From NCBI RefSeq assembly GCF_016909575.1, contig NZ_JAFBGA010000003.1, forward strand, positions 434,001 to 498,000: DNA of 64,000 bases, read 5' to 3'. The stretch comes from Streptomyces sp. HB132. GTDB lineage: Bacteria; Actinomycetota; Actinomycetes; Streptomycetales; Streptomycetaceae. The translations under genes and the position numbers were made by a program. Shown here piece by piece: positions 52,701-60,478 of the stretch. The notes beneath the pieces are model-generated. The model was not told the origin of the DNA. It saw only the letters and a program-made list of their open reading frames with translations, and made no database searches. Positions within the stretch are counted from its first letter, which is position 1. Each line of letters starts with the position of its first letter.

Positions 52701-52845
52701 GCAGGTGGTCTCCTCCGCGCTGACCTGGCTGGGACGTCACGTCACAGCCCGCAACTCCCATGTGGTCCTGGCGCCGCTGCTCGCCCGCACCGACCTCACT
52801 CCGGAAGAGGCCCGACAGGCGGCTTCGTTGGCCTCGACACGATGA
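49747..52845 (+). CDS. trypsin-like protease fused to a STAND NTPase with 38-residue repeats
   Basis: 1032 residues in three parts. (1) Trypsin-like domain, about 1-215: His38 in LILTVGHLL, Asp72 in GRDLALLRL, Ser179 in WLGISGTALF, a complete triad. (2) STAND/AAA-type NTPase, about 260-640: Walker A GAAGTGKT at 305-312, Walker B VLVVIDYLN with Asp360, arginine sensor in ASVRPGW, and a winged-helix-like region before SLGWLEPENDMLSVAHDVVADQL. (3) Eight tandem 38-residue helical repeats, 723-1026. There is no signal peptide, so it is cytoplasmic. ATG 49747 is close to the Trypco2 stop, indicating coupling. This fits a sensor (repeats), switch (NTPase) and effector (protease) design used in defence or programmed-death proteins. 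The ligand and target are unknown. Confidence 0.9.
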   Translation: MRSFDKARVAEVVVRHADRTEYGSGYRISSALILTVGHLLGLTEDTPACTVLLGGSDTQHPASPVWRATGRDLALLRLNSPTETGEATDGNPTVVPPVALGRLPDGTGSVLFTGIGFPGYAQRTGSDLVRGLRRRDSRQVSGFVQLGSNMKSGFLDLSFTTAPPANRGPDGKDPWLGISGTALFTQDGALLIGVQSQRLPAAGTGSAEAEPITAALEDPEFRDRLALDGIRPEAMAVDLPGSDRSGTLPAVIPQQELIEGFGDFKKNLTPEHLPFVSPGSKHDADPQELFKRLVTSADRGVLLVGAAGTGKTRTGLEVGRWALQAGWRVLHVLPGENPALNDQVAEQVLAEPSPVLVVIDYLNEAQLDLPALRHRLIPAAHRKHIPMALLASVRPGWLQKADRALLHELFDEVELRQDDDFQRQVIGNALARLAPKALGLYHEDRMMAICGNRPIVALLVAREIERRVEAGLSVPLTAGLRSSGELPGWLERRLNEDGLTVPGRTDTFTPAHASYGLVAAAAAAAACPQPRAQVTSAAHATLAQASGEVPDAEDIVATLVSLGWLEPENDMLSVAHDVVADQLIETVVLPERSGTPDGTRTRALLAGCLTSPRTIGRYAANIGRLVNDLSLGDRADLVSPVLDEWFTDNAAPIGRVMRQDADVGSYALGAVCSGPPWYAVAVRCWEEIVSPWLTEFGAGANARHLLYRGLRYLPPDGALLLVPTALDWLRTHIRRRDTSYVLSSLLYRTDLPPHALGQTVSSTLRWLERHVTIAHADFVLRSLLSRGDLSPDEVRQAVSFRLTWLGRYATSDEADFALRSLFSRGDLSPDEMRQAVSSALTWLGDRATAVRARFVLAPLLSRRDLTPEETQQAVFSGLEWLARHSTSAEARFVLRSVLYRRDLGPDEVRRAVSSALTWLGQHDTATEAGFVLDRLLSHDGLGPDEVRQVVCSALTWLGQHAATAAARYVLAPLLPRAGLGPDDARQVVSSALTWLGRHVTARNSHVVLAPLLARTDLTPEEARQAASLASTR
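51913..52824 (+). repeat. eight 114-bp tandem repeats in the STAND gene
   Basis: Units start at 51913, 52027, 52141, 52255, 52369, 52483, 52597 and 52711, all exactly 114 bases and in frame. The consensus per unit is roughly SALTWLGRHATxxEARFVL, then xxLLxRxDLxPDEVRQAV. Unit 1 is the most diverged; the later ones are closest to each other. The last unit ends seven codons before the stop. Confidence 0.93.
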
Positions 52846-53042
52846 TGCGGTCGCCGGATCGGCCTGGGGCCGGAACGCTGCTCGCACACGTCGAGGCCGA
52901 CATGTCCCCCGGCCAGTACGTCGCGAAGCCGCCGGTGCGAGACGCACGGACCACAGACGGCCCGGCCCTCCTGACACAGCTTCGGGCCGACGGGATCACC
53001 CCGTCGGTCCGAAGTCGTGCGCCTGCGCCCCGCGGGCGCTGA
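52842..53042 (+). CDS. possible small third gene of the trypsin-STAND operon
   Basis: 66-codon frame whose ATG overlaps the STAND stop codon as ATGA. It reads AGTLLAHVEADMSPGQYVAKPP and has no recognised domain. About 80% of third positions are G or C, similar to the STAND gene and lower than most neighbours. It could be a genuine coupled small protein or a chance frame. Confidence 0.35.
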   Translation: MMRSPDRPGAGTLLAHVEADMSPGQYVAKPPVRDARTTDGPALLTQLRADGITPSVRSRAPAPRGR

Positions 53043-53049
53043 CCTGCTC

Positions 53050-54411
53050 CTACAGCACCGGCAGCAGGTGCTTCAGCTCGAAGGCCGAGACCTCGCTGCG
53101 GTACTCCTCCCACTCCTGCTTCTTGTTGCGCAGGAAGAAGTCGAAGACGTGCTCGCCCAGTGTCTCGGCGACCAGTTCGCTCTTCTCCATCAGCGCGATC
53201 GCCTCGCCCAGGTTCTGCGGCAGCGGCTCGATGCCCATCGCGCGGCGTTCCGAGTCGGAGAGGGCCCAGACGTCGTCGTCGGCGCCGGCCGGGAGCTCGT
53301 AGCCCTCCTCGATCCCCTTGAGTCCGGCTGCGAGCAGCACCGCGTACGTCAGGTAGGGGTTGGCGCCGGAGTCGATGGAGCGGACCTCGACGCGGGCCGA
53401 GCCGGTCTTGCCGGGCTTGTACATCGGGACCCGGATCAGCGCGGAGCGGTTGTTGTGACCCCAGCAGATGTACGAGGGGGCCTCGCCGCCGGCGCCCGCG
53501 GAGCGGCTGGAGCCGCCCCAGATGCGCTTGTAGGAGTTGACCCACTGGTTCGTGACGGCGGAGATCTCCGCGGCGTGCGTGAGCAGGCCCGCGATGAAGG
53601 ACCGGCCGACCTTGGAGAGCTGGTACTCGGCGCCCGACTCGTAGAAGGCGTTGCGGTCGCCCTCGAAGAGCGAGAGGTGCGTGTGCATCCCGGAGCCCGG
53701 GTACTCCGAGAACGGCTTCGGCATGAAGGTCGCCTGCACGCCCTGCTCCAGCGCGACCTGCTTCATGACCAGGCGGAAGGTCATGATGTTGTCGGCGGTG
53801 GAGAGCGCGTCGGCGTACCGCAGGTCGATCTCCTGCTGGCCGGGGGCGCCCTCGTGGTGGCTGAACTCGACCGAGATGCCCATCGATTCGAGCATGGTGA
53901 TCGCCTGACGGCGGAAGTCCATGCCGACGTTCTGCGGGGTGTGGTCGAAGTAGCCGGAGCTGTCGGCCGGGGTGGGACGGCTGCCGTCGACCGGCTTGTT
54001 CTTCAGCAGGAAGAACTCGATCTCCGGGTGGGTGTAGAAGGTGAACCCCAGGTCGGAGGTCTTCGCGAGGATGCGCTTGAGGACGAAGCGCGGGTCGGCG
54101 AAGGAGGGCGAGCCGTCCGGCATCAGGATGTCGCAGAACATTCGCGCCGTCCCGGGTGCCTCCGCGCGCCACGGAAGGATCTGGAACGTGCCGGGGTCCG
54201 GCTTCGCGATCATGTCCGATTCGTATACGCGGGCGAAGCCCTCGATCGCGGAGCCGTCGAAGCCGATGCCCTCGTCAAAGGCCTGCTCGAGCTCGGCCGG
54301 GGCCACGGCGACGGACTTGAGGTAACCGAGAACATCGGTGAACCACAGCCGTACGAAGCGGATGTCGCGCTCCTCAAGCGTCCTGAGGACGAATTCCTGC
54401 TGCTTGTCCAT
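53050..54411 (-). CDS. glnA2: glutamine synthetase-like gamma-glutamylpolyamine ligase (GlnA2 type)
   Basis: 453 residues of the GS-I fold. It starts MDKQQEFVLRTLEERDIRFV, with the beta-Grasp GFDGSAIEGFARV, metal/substrate strands GAPGQQEIDLRYADAL, EYPGSGMHTHLSL and the C-terminal SIDSGANPYLTYAVLLAAG. The length and the motifs SAIEGF and YELPAGADDDVW (in place of the NLYDLPPEE adenylylation loop of GlnA) match Streptomyces GlnA2, described as glutamylating long-chain polyamines rather than ammonia. From memory of that family it is unlikely to be a GlnE substrate. ATG 54411 is preceded by AAGGA. It is convergent with the trypsin-STAND operon. Confidence 0.85.
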   Translation of the reverse strand: MDKQQEFVLRTLEERDIRFVRLWFTDVLGYLKSVAVAPAELEQAFDEGIGFDGSAIEGFARVYESDMIAKPDPGTFQILPWRAEAPGTARMFCDILMPDGSPSFADPRFVLKRILAKTSDLGFTFYTHPEIEFFLLKNKPVDGSRPTPADSSGYFDHTPQNVGMDFRRQAITMLESMGISVEFSHHEGAPGQQEIDLRYADALSTADNIMTFRLVMKQVALEQGVQATFMPKPFSEYPGSGMHTHLSLFEGDRNAFYESGAEYQLSKVGRSFIAGLLTHAAEISAVTNQWVNSYKRIWGGSSRSAGAGGEAPSYICWGHNNRSALIRVPMYKPGKTGSARVEVRSIDSGANPYLTYAVLLAAGLKGIEEGYELPAGADDDVWALSDSERRAMGIEPLPQNLGEAIALMEKSELVAETLGEHVFDFFLRNKKQEWEEYRSEVSAFELKHLLPVL

Positions 54412-54488
54412 AGCCACATCCTTGCAGTTCAGACGGTCCGTGCACCACCGCCCGGGGTAGGGGAGACACCTCAGTATCACGACCCGGG

Positions 54489-54504
54489 ATTTCACCCAGA
54501 TTAC
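54489..54504 (-). promoter_or_regulatory. half of a GlnR-like box upstream of glnA2
   Basis: On the minus strand, GTAAT and GAAAT separated by six bases, 78-93 bases upstream of the glnA2 start. This matches one gTnAc-n6-GaAAc unit with the final C of each pentamer replaced by T. A second unit is not seen, so it may be weak or a chance match. Confidence 0.3.
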
Positions 54505-54655
54505 GCACATGGTGTGAGAGAGAGCACGCGGCCACCCACTACGATCGGCGCCCATGGTGTGCAAGGGCCGCAGCCGGCCGGCAGGGGCCCTCCACCACCA
54601 GGTTCTCCCCGTCCCGCCCCGTCCTACCGACCCCCTGGCAGAAGGACCCGACGTC

Positions 54656-55339
54656 ATGAGCTTCGACCGCGACACCCGTATGGAGCAGACGCACGGCACC
54701 GATCGTGCGCACGACGGCCGCAACCGGGTCGTCGGCATAGCTCTGAGCGCCGTGGTGGTCGCGGGGCTGCTGGGTTTCGGCTCGTACATGCTCCTGGAGA
54801 AGTCCGAGGCGAGGGAGAACAGCGGGGAGAGCCGGGCCCAGGACGACAAGCGGACCGGGACGACCGAGCGGGAGCGGAAGAAGCTCGCCGCGGAGCCGAT
54901 CGCGGACGAGCGGACGTGGGACGCGACGACACTGACCCGCCACCACGTCACGACCGACGTGAAGTACCCCATGAAGCCGCCCGTCGGCGGCAACCACAAC
55001 CCGGCCTGGCTGAACTGCGACGGCGTCGTATACGAAAAGGCCGTCCCGGACGTCAACGCCGTGCACGCCCTCGAGCACGGCGCGGTCTGGGTGACGCACA
55101 GCGGGAAGGCCTCGCGGGACGACGTCGACGTGCTCGCGTCGCGCGTGAGGAGCACCCCGTACTCCCTGATGTCCCCGTACGAGGGACAGTCCGGTGCGAT
55201 CATGCTCAGCGCATGGGGGAAGCAGGTCACCGTGGACGGCGCGGACGACCCGCGGGTGGCCCGGTTCTTCGCGAGGTACGTCCAGGGGGCGCAGACACCC
55301 GAACCGGGCGCACCCTGCACCGGCGGGATCGACGGGTGA
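54656..55339 (+). CDS. membrane-anchored DUF3105 protein
   Basis: 227 residues: cytoplasmic N-terminus, one membrane helix (about 23-44, VVGIALSAVVVAGLLGFGSYML), then an outer DUF3105 domain with VKYPMKPPVGGNHNPAWLNC, ALEHGAVWVTH and LMSPYEGQSGAIMLSAWG. The conserved His/Cys/Met pattern suggests metal binding. GAAGGA lies nine bases before the ATG. The stop overlaps the DUF305 start as GTGA, so the two are a functional pair. Confidence 0.9.
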   Translation: MSFDRDTRMEQTHGTDRAHDGRNRVVGIALSAVVVAGLLGFGSYMLLEKSEARENSGESRAQDDKRTGTTERERKKLAAEPIADERTWDATTLTRHHVTTDVKYPMKPPVGGNHNPAWLNCDGVVYEKAVPDVNAVHALEHGAVWVTHSGKASRDDVDVLASRVRSTPYSLMSPYEGQSGAIMLSAWGKQVTVDGADDPRVARFFARYVQGAQTPEPGAPCTGGIDG

Positions 55340-56022
55340 CCTCGTCACGGATCCGGCGCACCCGGTGGGCCGCGGGCTCAGCCGTGGCCCTCGCCCTGCT
55401 GTTCGCCGGTGCGGCGACGGTCGCCTCGGCGCGCGGCGACGGCGCCGCGCGCGGTCCCCGTACGCCCTCGGCGCGGTCCGCGGACGCGGGGTTCGCGCGG
55501 GACATGGCCGTCCACCACCAGCAGGCCGTGGAGATGTCGTTCATCGTGCGGGACGTGACGCGGGACGAGGACGTACGGCGCCTCGCGTACGACATCGCCA
55601 ACACCCAGGCCAATCAGCGGGGCATGCTGCTCGGCTGGCTGGATCTGTGGGAGCTGCCCAAGACCGCCCCCGAGGGCCAGGGGCCGATGTCCTGGATGCG
55701 GGGCGGCCACGGCGGCCACGGCGGCCACGACATGCGGAGCACCGAGGGGATGGATCACGACGGCGTCCTCATGCCCGGCATGGCGTCCAGGACCGAACTG
55801 AGGAAGCTCGGCGAGGCCCGGGGGAAGGATGCCGAGATCCTCTTCCTGCAGCTGATGAGCGACCACCACGAAGGCGGGATCGCGATGGCCCGCGGCTGCG
55901 CCGAGCAGTGCGCCGTACCCGTGGAGAAGCGTCTGGCCCAGGGCATGGTCGACGCCCAGCGGTCCGAGCTGGACCTGATGGCCGACATGCTCGCGGCGCG
56001 CGGGGCGACGCCCCGTCCCTGA
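55336..56022 (+). CDS. secreted or anchored DUF305 protein, metal-binding type
   Basis: 228 residues. An N-terminal signal or anchor (about 10-32) precedes two DUF305 helical pairs with the hallmark AVHHQQAVEMSF and SDHHEGGIAMA. Between them is a His-Met-rich stretch, MRGGHGGHGGHDM, then GMDHDGVLMPGM, which looks like a copper-binding tract. DUF305 proteins are linked to copper handling in bacteria. It is translated in overlap with DUF3105 and lies near a multicopper oxidase, which supports an extracytoplasmic copper role (inference). Confidence 0.9.
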   Translation: MTSSRIRRTRWAAGSAVALALLFAGAATVASARGDGAARGPRTPSARSADAGFARDMAVHHQQAVEMSFIVRDVTRDEDVRRLAYDIANTQANQRGMLLGWLDLWELPKTAPEGQGPMSWMRGGHGGHGGHDMRSTEGMDHDGVLMPGMASRTELRKLGEARGKDAEILFLQLMSDHHEGGIAMARGCAEQCAVPVEKRLAQGMVDAQRSELDLMADMLAARGATPRP

Positions 56023-56146
56023 GCGTGGAACCTGCCCGGCGTACGCCCGAACGGGTGACAGCATTCGCGTGCGCCGGGTGGGCCCCCGACGATGGAGGGG
56101 ACTCGGGGCCGCACAGCAGTGCCCAACGGCACGCAGGAGGCAACCC

Positions 56147-56572
56147 ATGACCACGGCCAGGGACATCATGCACACCGGGGCCCGGTGGATCCCCGCCCAC
56201 GAGACGCTCGACCGCGCGGCGCAGATGATGCGGGAACACGAGGTGGGGGCGCTGCCCGTCTCCGCCGACGGTGAGCGGGACCGGATGGTCGGGATCATCA
56301 CCGACCGGGACATCGTGATCAAGTGCGTGGCGTCGGGGCACGATCCGTCGAGGATGACGGCGGGCGAGCTCTGCGACGGCACCCCGCGCTGGATCGAGTC
56401 GACGGCCGACGTCGACGCGGTGCTGGAGGAGATGCAGAGCCACCGGATCCGCAGGCTTCCGGTGGTCGAGGACAAGAAGCTGATCGGCATGATCAGTGAG
56501 GCCGACCTGGCGCTCCACCTCTCGGACGAGCAGGTGGCCGGCTGGGCGGAGAAGGTCTACTCCCACGCCTGA
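56147..56572 (+). CDS. two-CBS-domain protein
   Basis: 141 residues, a Bateman pair. CBS1 is about 1-60 (ARDIMHTGARWIPAHETLDRA, GIITDRDIVIKCVA) and CBS2 about 75-130 (DVDAVLEEMQSHRIRRLPVV, GMISEADLALHL). Such stand-alone modules bind adenine nucleotides or cofactors and regulate another protein. AGGAGG lies six bases before the ATG. It sits between the DUF305 and multicopper oxidase genes with its own ribosome site; the partner is not evident. Confidence 0.93.
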   Translation: MTTARDIMHTGARWIPAHETLDRAAQMMREHEVGALPVSADGERDRMVGIITDRDIVIKCVASGHDPSRMTAGELCDGTPRWIESTADVDAVLEEMQSHRIRRLPVVEDKKLIGMISEADLALHLSDEQVAGWAEKVYSHA

Positions 56573-56714
56573 CTCCCCTGCAGGGCGCGCACGCACCCGC
56601 ATCCTCCCGCTCCGCCACCGGTCCGGCGGCCGGCATCCCGCACACCGGGCGGGGCGCGGGGCTGCCGGGTGTCGACGCCGCTCCCTTGTACCCGCCGGGA
56701 GTACGGTACGCAAT

Positions 56715-58301
56715 ATGTCTGAAATGCCCAATCGTCGCGCCGTACTCGGCGCCGGAATCGCCCTGGCGGGAACGGCGGGCCTCACCTCCCGGGCCACCGC
56801 CGCCCCGGCCACCCCTTCCCCGACCTCCGCCGCCCCCACCCCCGCGCGGCGCGCCGCCGACCAGTACGTCACACCCGACGGGCCGGAGGTCGTGGACGCC
56901 GAGGCCCGTCGGGGTACCGGCCCCGTGCGGAAGGTGGCACTCACCGCCACCGCGTCCCGCTGCGAACTGGGCGACGGCCTCACCGTCCCCACCTGGACGT
57001 ACGGGGACCGACTGCCCGGTGAGGCGATCCGGGTCACGGCGGGCGACACCCTGGATCTGGCTCTGACCAACCATCTGCCGCAGGCCACCACGATGCACTG
57101 GCACGGCCTCGCCCTGCGCAACGACATGGACGGGGTGCCGGCGCTGACCCAGCAGCCGGTCGCGGCGGGAGCCGACTTCTCCTACCGGTTCGCCGCCACC
57201 CGGCCCGGGACGTACTGGATCCACCCGCACTCGGGCGTCCAGCTCGACCGGGGGCTGTACGCCCCGCTCATCGTCGACGACCCGAAGGAGCCGCTCGCGT
57301 ACGACAAGGAGTGGATCGTCGTTCTCGACGACTGGCTCGACGGAGTGGAGGGCTCCACCCCCGACGCGGTCCTCGACGAACTCACCGAGGGCCGGGGCAG
57401 CGGCCACGACGCGGCCGGCCACAAGGCGGCCCGTCGTACCGGCGACGGCGACGCGCCCTCGCGGCTCCTGGTCGGCGCGAGCAGCGATCTGCTCGGCGGC
57501 CACGCCGGCGACGTCTCCTACCCGTACTACCTGGTCAACGGCCGCAGGGGGACCGACCCTTCGGTCTTCGAGGCCGGCCCCGGCGACCGCATCCGGCTGC
57601 GCATCATCAACGCCGGCGGGGACACCGCGTTCCGGCTCGCGCTCGGGGGCCACCGGATGACGGTCACGCACACGGACGGCTTCCCCGTGCGGCACACCGG
57701 GACCGACACCCTGCTGGTCGCCATGGGCGAGCGGTACGACGTGCTGGTGACCGCGGGGGACGGGGTGTTCCCGCTGACGGCGCTCGCCGAGGGCAAGGCC
57801 GCGTCGGCGATGGCCGTACTGAAGACGGGGCCGGGAACGATGCCGCCCGCCACGGTGCGTCCCGCGGAGCTGGACGGCGAACTGGTCACGGCCGGCCGGC
57901 TGGCCCCGGACGAGTCGGTGGCACTGGCGGAGCGCGAGCCCGACCGGACCGTACGCATGACGCTCACGGGTTCCATGGATGCCTACGACTGGGCCTTCGA
58001 CGGCAAGCCCTACGACCCGGCGGTGCGACACCCCGTCAGGGCCGGGGAACGTGTGCGGCTGGTCTTCACCAACCGCACCTCCATGTGGCATCCGATCCAT
58101 CTGCACGGCCATACGTTCGCACTGGCAAGGACAAGCGGCGGGGCGGCCCTCGGCGCGCGCAAGGACACGGCCGCCGTCCTGCCGGGCCGCTCGCTGACGG
58201 TCGACTTCGACGCGGACAACCCGGGACTGTGGATGCTGCACTGCCACAACGTCTACCACGCCGAAGCGGGGATGATGACGGTCCTCGGCTACCTGCGCTG
58301 A
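56715..58301 (+). CDS. Tat-exported multicopper oxidase
   Basis: 528 residues. The start MSEMPNRRAVLGAGIALAGT carries the twin-arginine signal. Copper ligands are all present: HWHG (His128, His130), HPHSG (His170, His172), HPIHLHGH (His459, 462, 464) and HCHNVYHAEAGMM (His509, Cys510, His511, His515). It should oxidise Cu(I), metals or phenols outside the membrane, with oxygen reduced to water. The ATG at 56715 lacks a strong ribosome site. The DUF3105-DUF305 pair upstream on the same strand fits a copper-handling neighbourhood. Confidence 0.93.
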   Translation: MSEMPNRRAVLGAGIALAGTAGLTSRATAAPATPSPTSAAPTPARRAADQYVTPDGPEVVDAEARRGTGPVRKVALTATASRCELGDGLTVPTWTYGDRLPGEAIRVTAGDTLDLALTNHLPQATTMHWHGLALRNDMDGVPALTQQPVAAGADFSYRFAATRPGTYWIHPHSGVQLDRGLYAPLIVDDPKEPLAYDKEWIVVLDDWLDGVEGSTPDAVLDELTEGRGSGHDAAGHKAARRTGDGDAPSRLLVGASSDLLGGHAGDVSYPYYLVNGRRGTDPSVFEAGPGDRIRLRIINAGGDTAFRLALGGHRMTVTHTDGFPVRHTGTDTLLVAMGERYDVLVTAGDGVFPLTALAEGKAASAMAVLKTGPGTMPPATVRPAELDGELVTAGRLAPDESVALAEREPDRTVRMTLTGSMDAYDWAFDGKPYDPAVRHPVRAGERVRLVFTNRTSMWHPIHLHGHTFALARTSGGAALGARKDTAAVLPGRSLTVDFDADNPGLWMLHCHNVYHAEAGMMTVLGYLR

Positions 58302-58311
58302 CCCGCGGCGC

Positions 58312-58351
58312 ACCCCGGTCAGGACGCGGCCCGTGGCCTTTGGACCGGGGT
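58312..58351 (+). terminator. possible hairpin after the multicopper oxidase gene
   Basis: 9-bp inverted repeat ACCCCGGTC (58312-58320) and GACCGGGGT (58343-58351), with a smaller GGCC-CGT-GGCC hairpin inside the loop. Confidence 0.45.
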
Positions 58352-58392
58352 ACGCCAGGACATAGCGTCAGTCAGACGATTACACTGGCCAC

Positions 58393-60147
58393 GTGCCTCA
58401 ACTACGTCTCGCACTCAATCAGATCGACGCGACCGTCGGAGACCTCGCCGGCAACTCCGAGTCGATCGTCCACTGGACCCGGCACGCCGCCGAGCAGGGC
58501 GCCCACCTGGTGGCGTTCCCCGAGATGGTGCTGACCGGATATCCCGTCGAGGACCTGGCCCTGCGGTCGTCCTTCGTCGAAGCCTCGCGGACGGCGCTGC
58601 GCGCGCTCGCCGCACGCCTCGCCGACGAGGGCTTCGGGGAAGTGCCGGTCCTCGTCGGCTACCTCGACCGCTCCGAGCACGCCGCGGCACGCTACGGCCA
58701 GCCCGCGGGTTCCCCGCGCAACGCCGCGGCCGTGCTGCACCGCGGGCAGGTCGCGCTGAACTTCGCCAAGCACCACCTGCCCAACTACGGCGTCTTCGAC
58801 GAGTTCCGGTACTTCGTGCCGGGCGACTCGATGCCCGTCGTGCGGGTGCGCGGCGTCGATGTGGCCCTCGCGATCTGTGAGGACCTCTGGCAGGACGGCG
58901 GCCGCGTCCCGGCCACGCGCGCCGCCGGCGCCGGGCTGCTGCTGTCGATCAACGCCTCTCCGTACGAGCGCGACAAGGACGACACCCGGCTGGAGCTGGT
59001 CCGCAGGCGGGCCCGTGAGGCCGGCTGCACGACGGCCTACCTGGCGATGATCGGCGGCCAGGACGAGCTGGTCTTCGACGGGGACTCCATCGTGGTCGGC
59101 AAGGACGGCGACGTCATCGCCCGCGCCCCCCAGTTCGCCGAGGGCACCGTGATCCTCGACCTGGACCTGCCCGCCGCCGCGGCCGAGGCGCCGTCCGGGG
59201 TCGTCGACGACGGTCTGCGGATCGACCACGTGGTCCTGAGCGGGGAGCCGCTCCCGGCCTACGAACCCGAGCTGGCCGGCGGATACGCCGAGCGGCTGGA
59301 CGACGACGAGGAGCTGTACTCGGCGCTGGTCGTGGGCCTGCGCGCGTACGCGGCGAAGAACGGTTTCAGCAGCGTCCTCGTCGGTCTCTCGGGCGGCATC
59401 GACTCGGCGCTCGTCGCGGCGATCGCCTGCGACGCGCTGGGAGCCCAGCACGTGTTCGGCATCTCGATGCCGTCGAAGTACTCCTCGGACCACTCCAAGG
59501 GCGACGCGGCGGAACTGGCCCGGCGCACGGGGCTGAACTTCCGCACCGTCCCGATCGAGCCGATGTTCGACGCGTACATGGGCTCGCTGGGGCTCACCGG
59601 GCTGGCGGAGGAGAACCTCCAGTCGCGGCTGCGCGGCACGATGCTGATGGCCGTCTCCAACCAGGAGGGGCAGATCGTGCTCGCGCCGGGCAACAAGTCC
59701 GAACTGGCGGTGGGCTATTCCACGCTGTACGGGGACTCCGTCGGCGCGTACGGGCCGATCAAGGACGTCTACAAGACCTCGGTGTTCCGCCTCGCGAAGT
59801 GGCGCAACCGAGCGGCCGAGGAGCGCGGGCAGACCCCGCCGATCCCGGAGGCGTCCATCACCAAGCCGCCGAGCGCCGAGCTGCGCCCGGACCAGGTGGA
59901 CACGGACTCGCTGCCGGACTACGACGTGCTGGACCGGATCCTGGAGCTGTACGTCGACCGGGACCAGGGCCGGGACGCGATCGTGGCGGCCGGGTTCGAC
60001 GACGCGCTGGTGACGAGGACGCTGCGGATGGTGGACACGGCGGAGTACAAGCGGCGGCAGTACCCGCCGGGCACGAAGATCTCACCCAAGGGCTTCGGCA
60101 AGGACCGCCGGCTGCCGATCACGAACCGGTGGCGCGAGTCGAGCTGA
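58393..60147 (+). CDS. nadE: glutamine-dependent NAD+ synthetase
   Basis: 584 residues. The N-terminal nitrilase-type glutaminase has the triad Glu44 (AFPEMVLTGYP), Lys126 (NFAKHHLPNYG) and Cys162 (ALAICEDLW). The C-terminal synthetase has the P-loop LVGLSGGIDSALVAAI near residue 331. It converts nicotinate adenine dinucleotide to NAD+ with ammonia channelled from glutamine, in the cytoplasm. GTG 58393 is the only start that keeps the first strand. It is probably transcribed alone. Confidence 0.97.
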   Translation: MPQLRLALNQIDATVGDLAGNSESIVHWTRHAAEQGAHLVAFPEMVLTGYPVEDLALRSSFVEASRTALRALAARLADEGFGEVPVLVGYLDRSEHAAARYGQPAGSPRNAAAVLHRGQVALNFAKHHLPNYGVFDEFRYFVPGDSMPVVRVRGVDVALAICEDLWQDGGRVPATRAAGAGLLLSINASPYERDKDDTRLELVRRRAREAGCTTAYLAMIGGQDELVFDGDSIVVGKDGDVIARAPQFAEGTVILDLDLPAAAAEAPSGVVDDGLRIDHVVLSGEPLPAYEPELAGGYAERLDDDEELYSALVVGLRAYAAKNGFSSVLVGLSGGIDSALVAAIACDALGAQHVFGISMPSKYSSDHSKGDAAELARRTGLNFRTVPIEPMFDAYMGSLGLTGLAEENLQSRLRGTMLMAVSNQEGQIVLAPGNKSELAVGYSTLYGDSVGAYGPIKDVYKTSVFRLAKWRNRAAEERGQTPPIPEASITKPPSAELRPDQVDTDSLPDYDVLDRILELYVDRDQGRDAIVAAGFDDALVTRTLRMVDTAEYKRRQYPPGTKISPKGFGKDRRLPITNRWRESS

Positions 60148-60478
60148 CACGGGGGACGGTGAGCCGGTCCGTACACGCGGTGCCGCGCGGCACGGCGGGC
60201 GTCCGGAGGTGGGAACGGACCAGGGGACCGGTGATGCTGCCGGAAGGACGGGCCGGGGACGACATGTTGCCCGGGGCGCTTCGGCGTCCCGGGCGATCTG
60301 CGTGAACGGCGGCAGCGAGGCTCCCGGGCGGGAGAAGGGGTGGTCCGGTCCGGGCCCGAACACCCCTGGGAAACCGCGTCATCACCGGCCGCTCGGAGGG
60401 CGGCCCTGCCCGCTCAGGGGCCCTGCGGTGTGGCACAGGTCACCGGAACCCCTCGGACCGGCCGGAGAGGTAGGTGGT
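60148..60478. other. gap before the sigma-factor gene
   Basis: 330 bases without a supported gene. Contains GTGCCGCGCGGCAC near 60180, a perfect but loop-less dyad. It must carry the promoter of the sigma factor, but I could not pick out an ECF-type -35/-10 pair. Confidence 0.35.

Noticed and set aside
51913-52824. Regularly spaced repeats considered as a CRISPR array
   Set aside because: The 114-base units are coding, in frame, without short identical repeats and unique spacers.
53050-54411. Calling this gene glnA (main GS-I)
   Set aside because: The 453-residue length, the N-terminal sequence and the altered adenylylation-loop region fit the GlnA2 polyamine-ligase group better than the ~470-residue GlnA.
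53017-54650. Long plus-strand frame opposite the glnA2-like gene that runs into DUF305
   Set aside because: Only its end (from GTG 55336) is real; the rest is antisense of a glutamine synthetase-fold gene.
56493-58313. 606-codon minus-strand frame opposite the multicopper oxidase
   Set aside because: No domain, and the plus strand carries all copper-binding motifs.
60178-60196. Perfect dyad GTGCCGCGCGGCAC as a terminator of nadE
   Set aside because: It has no loop bases and is short; a GC-rich chance palindrome is as likely.
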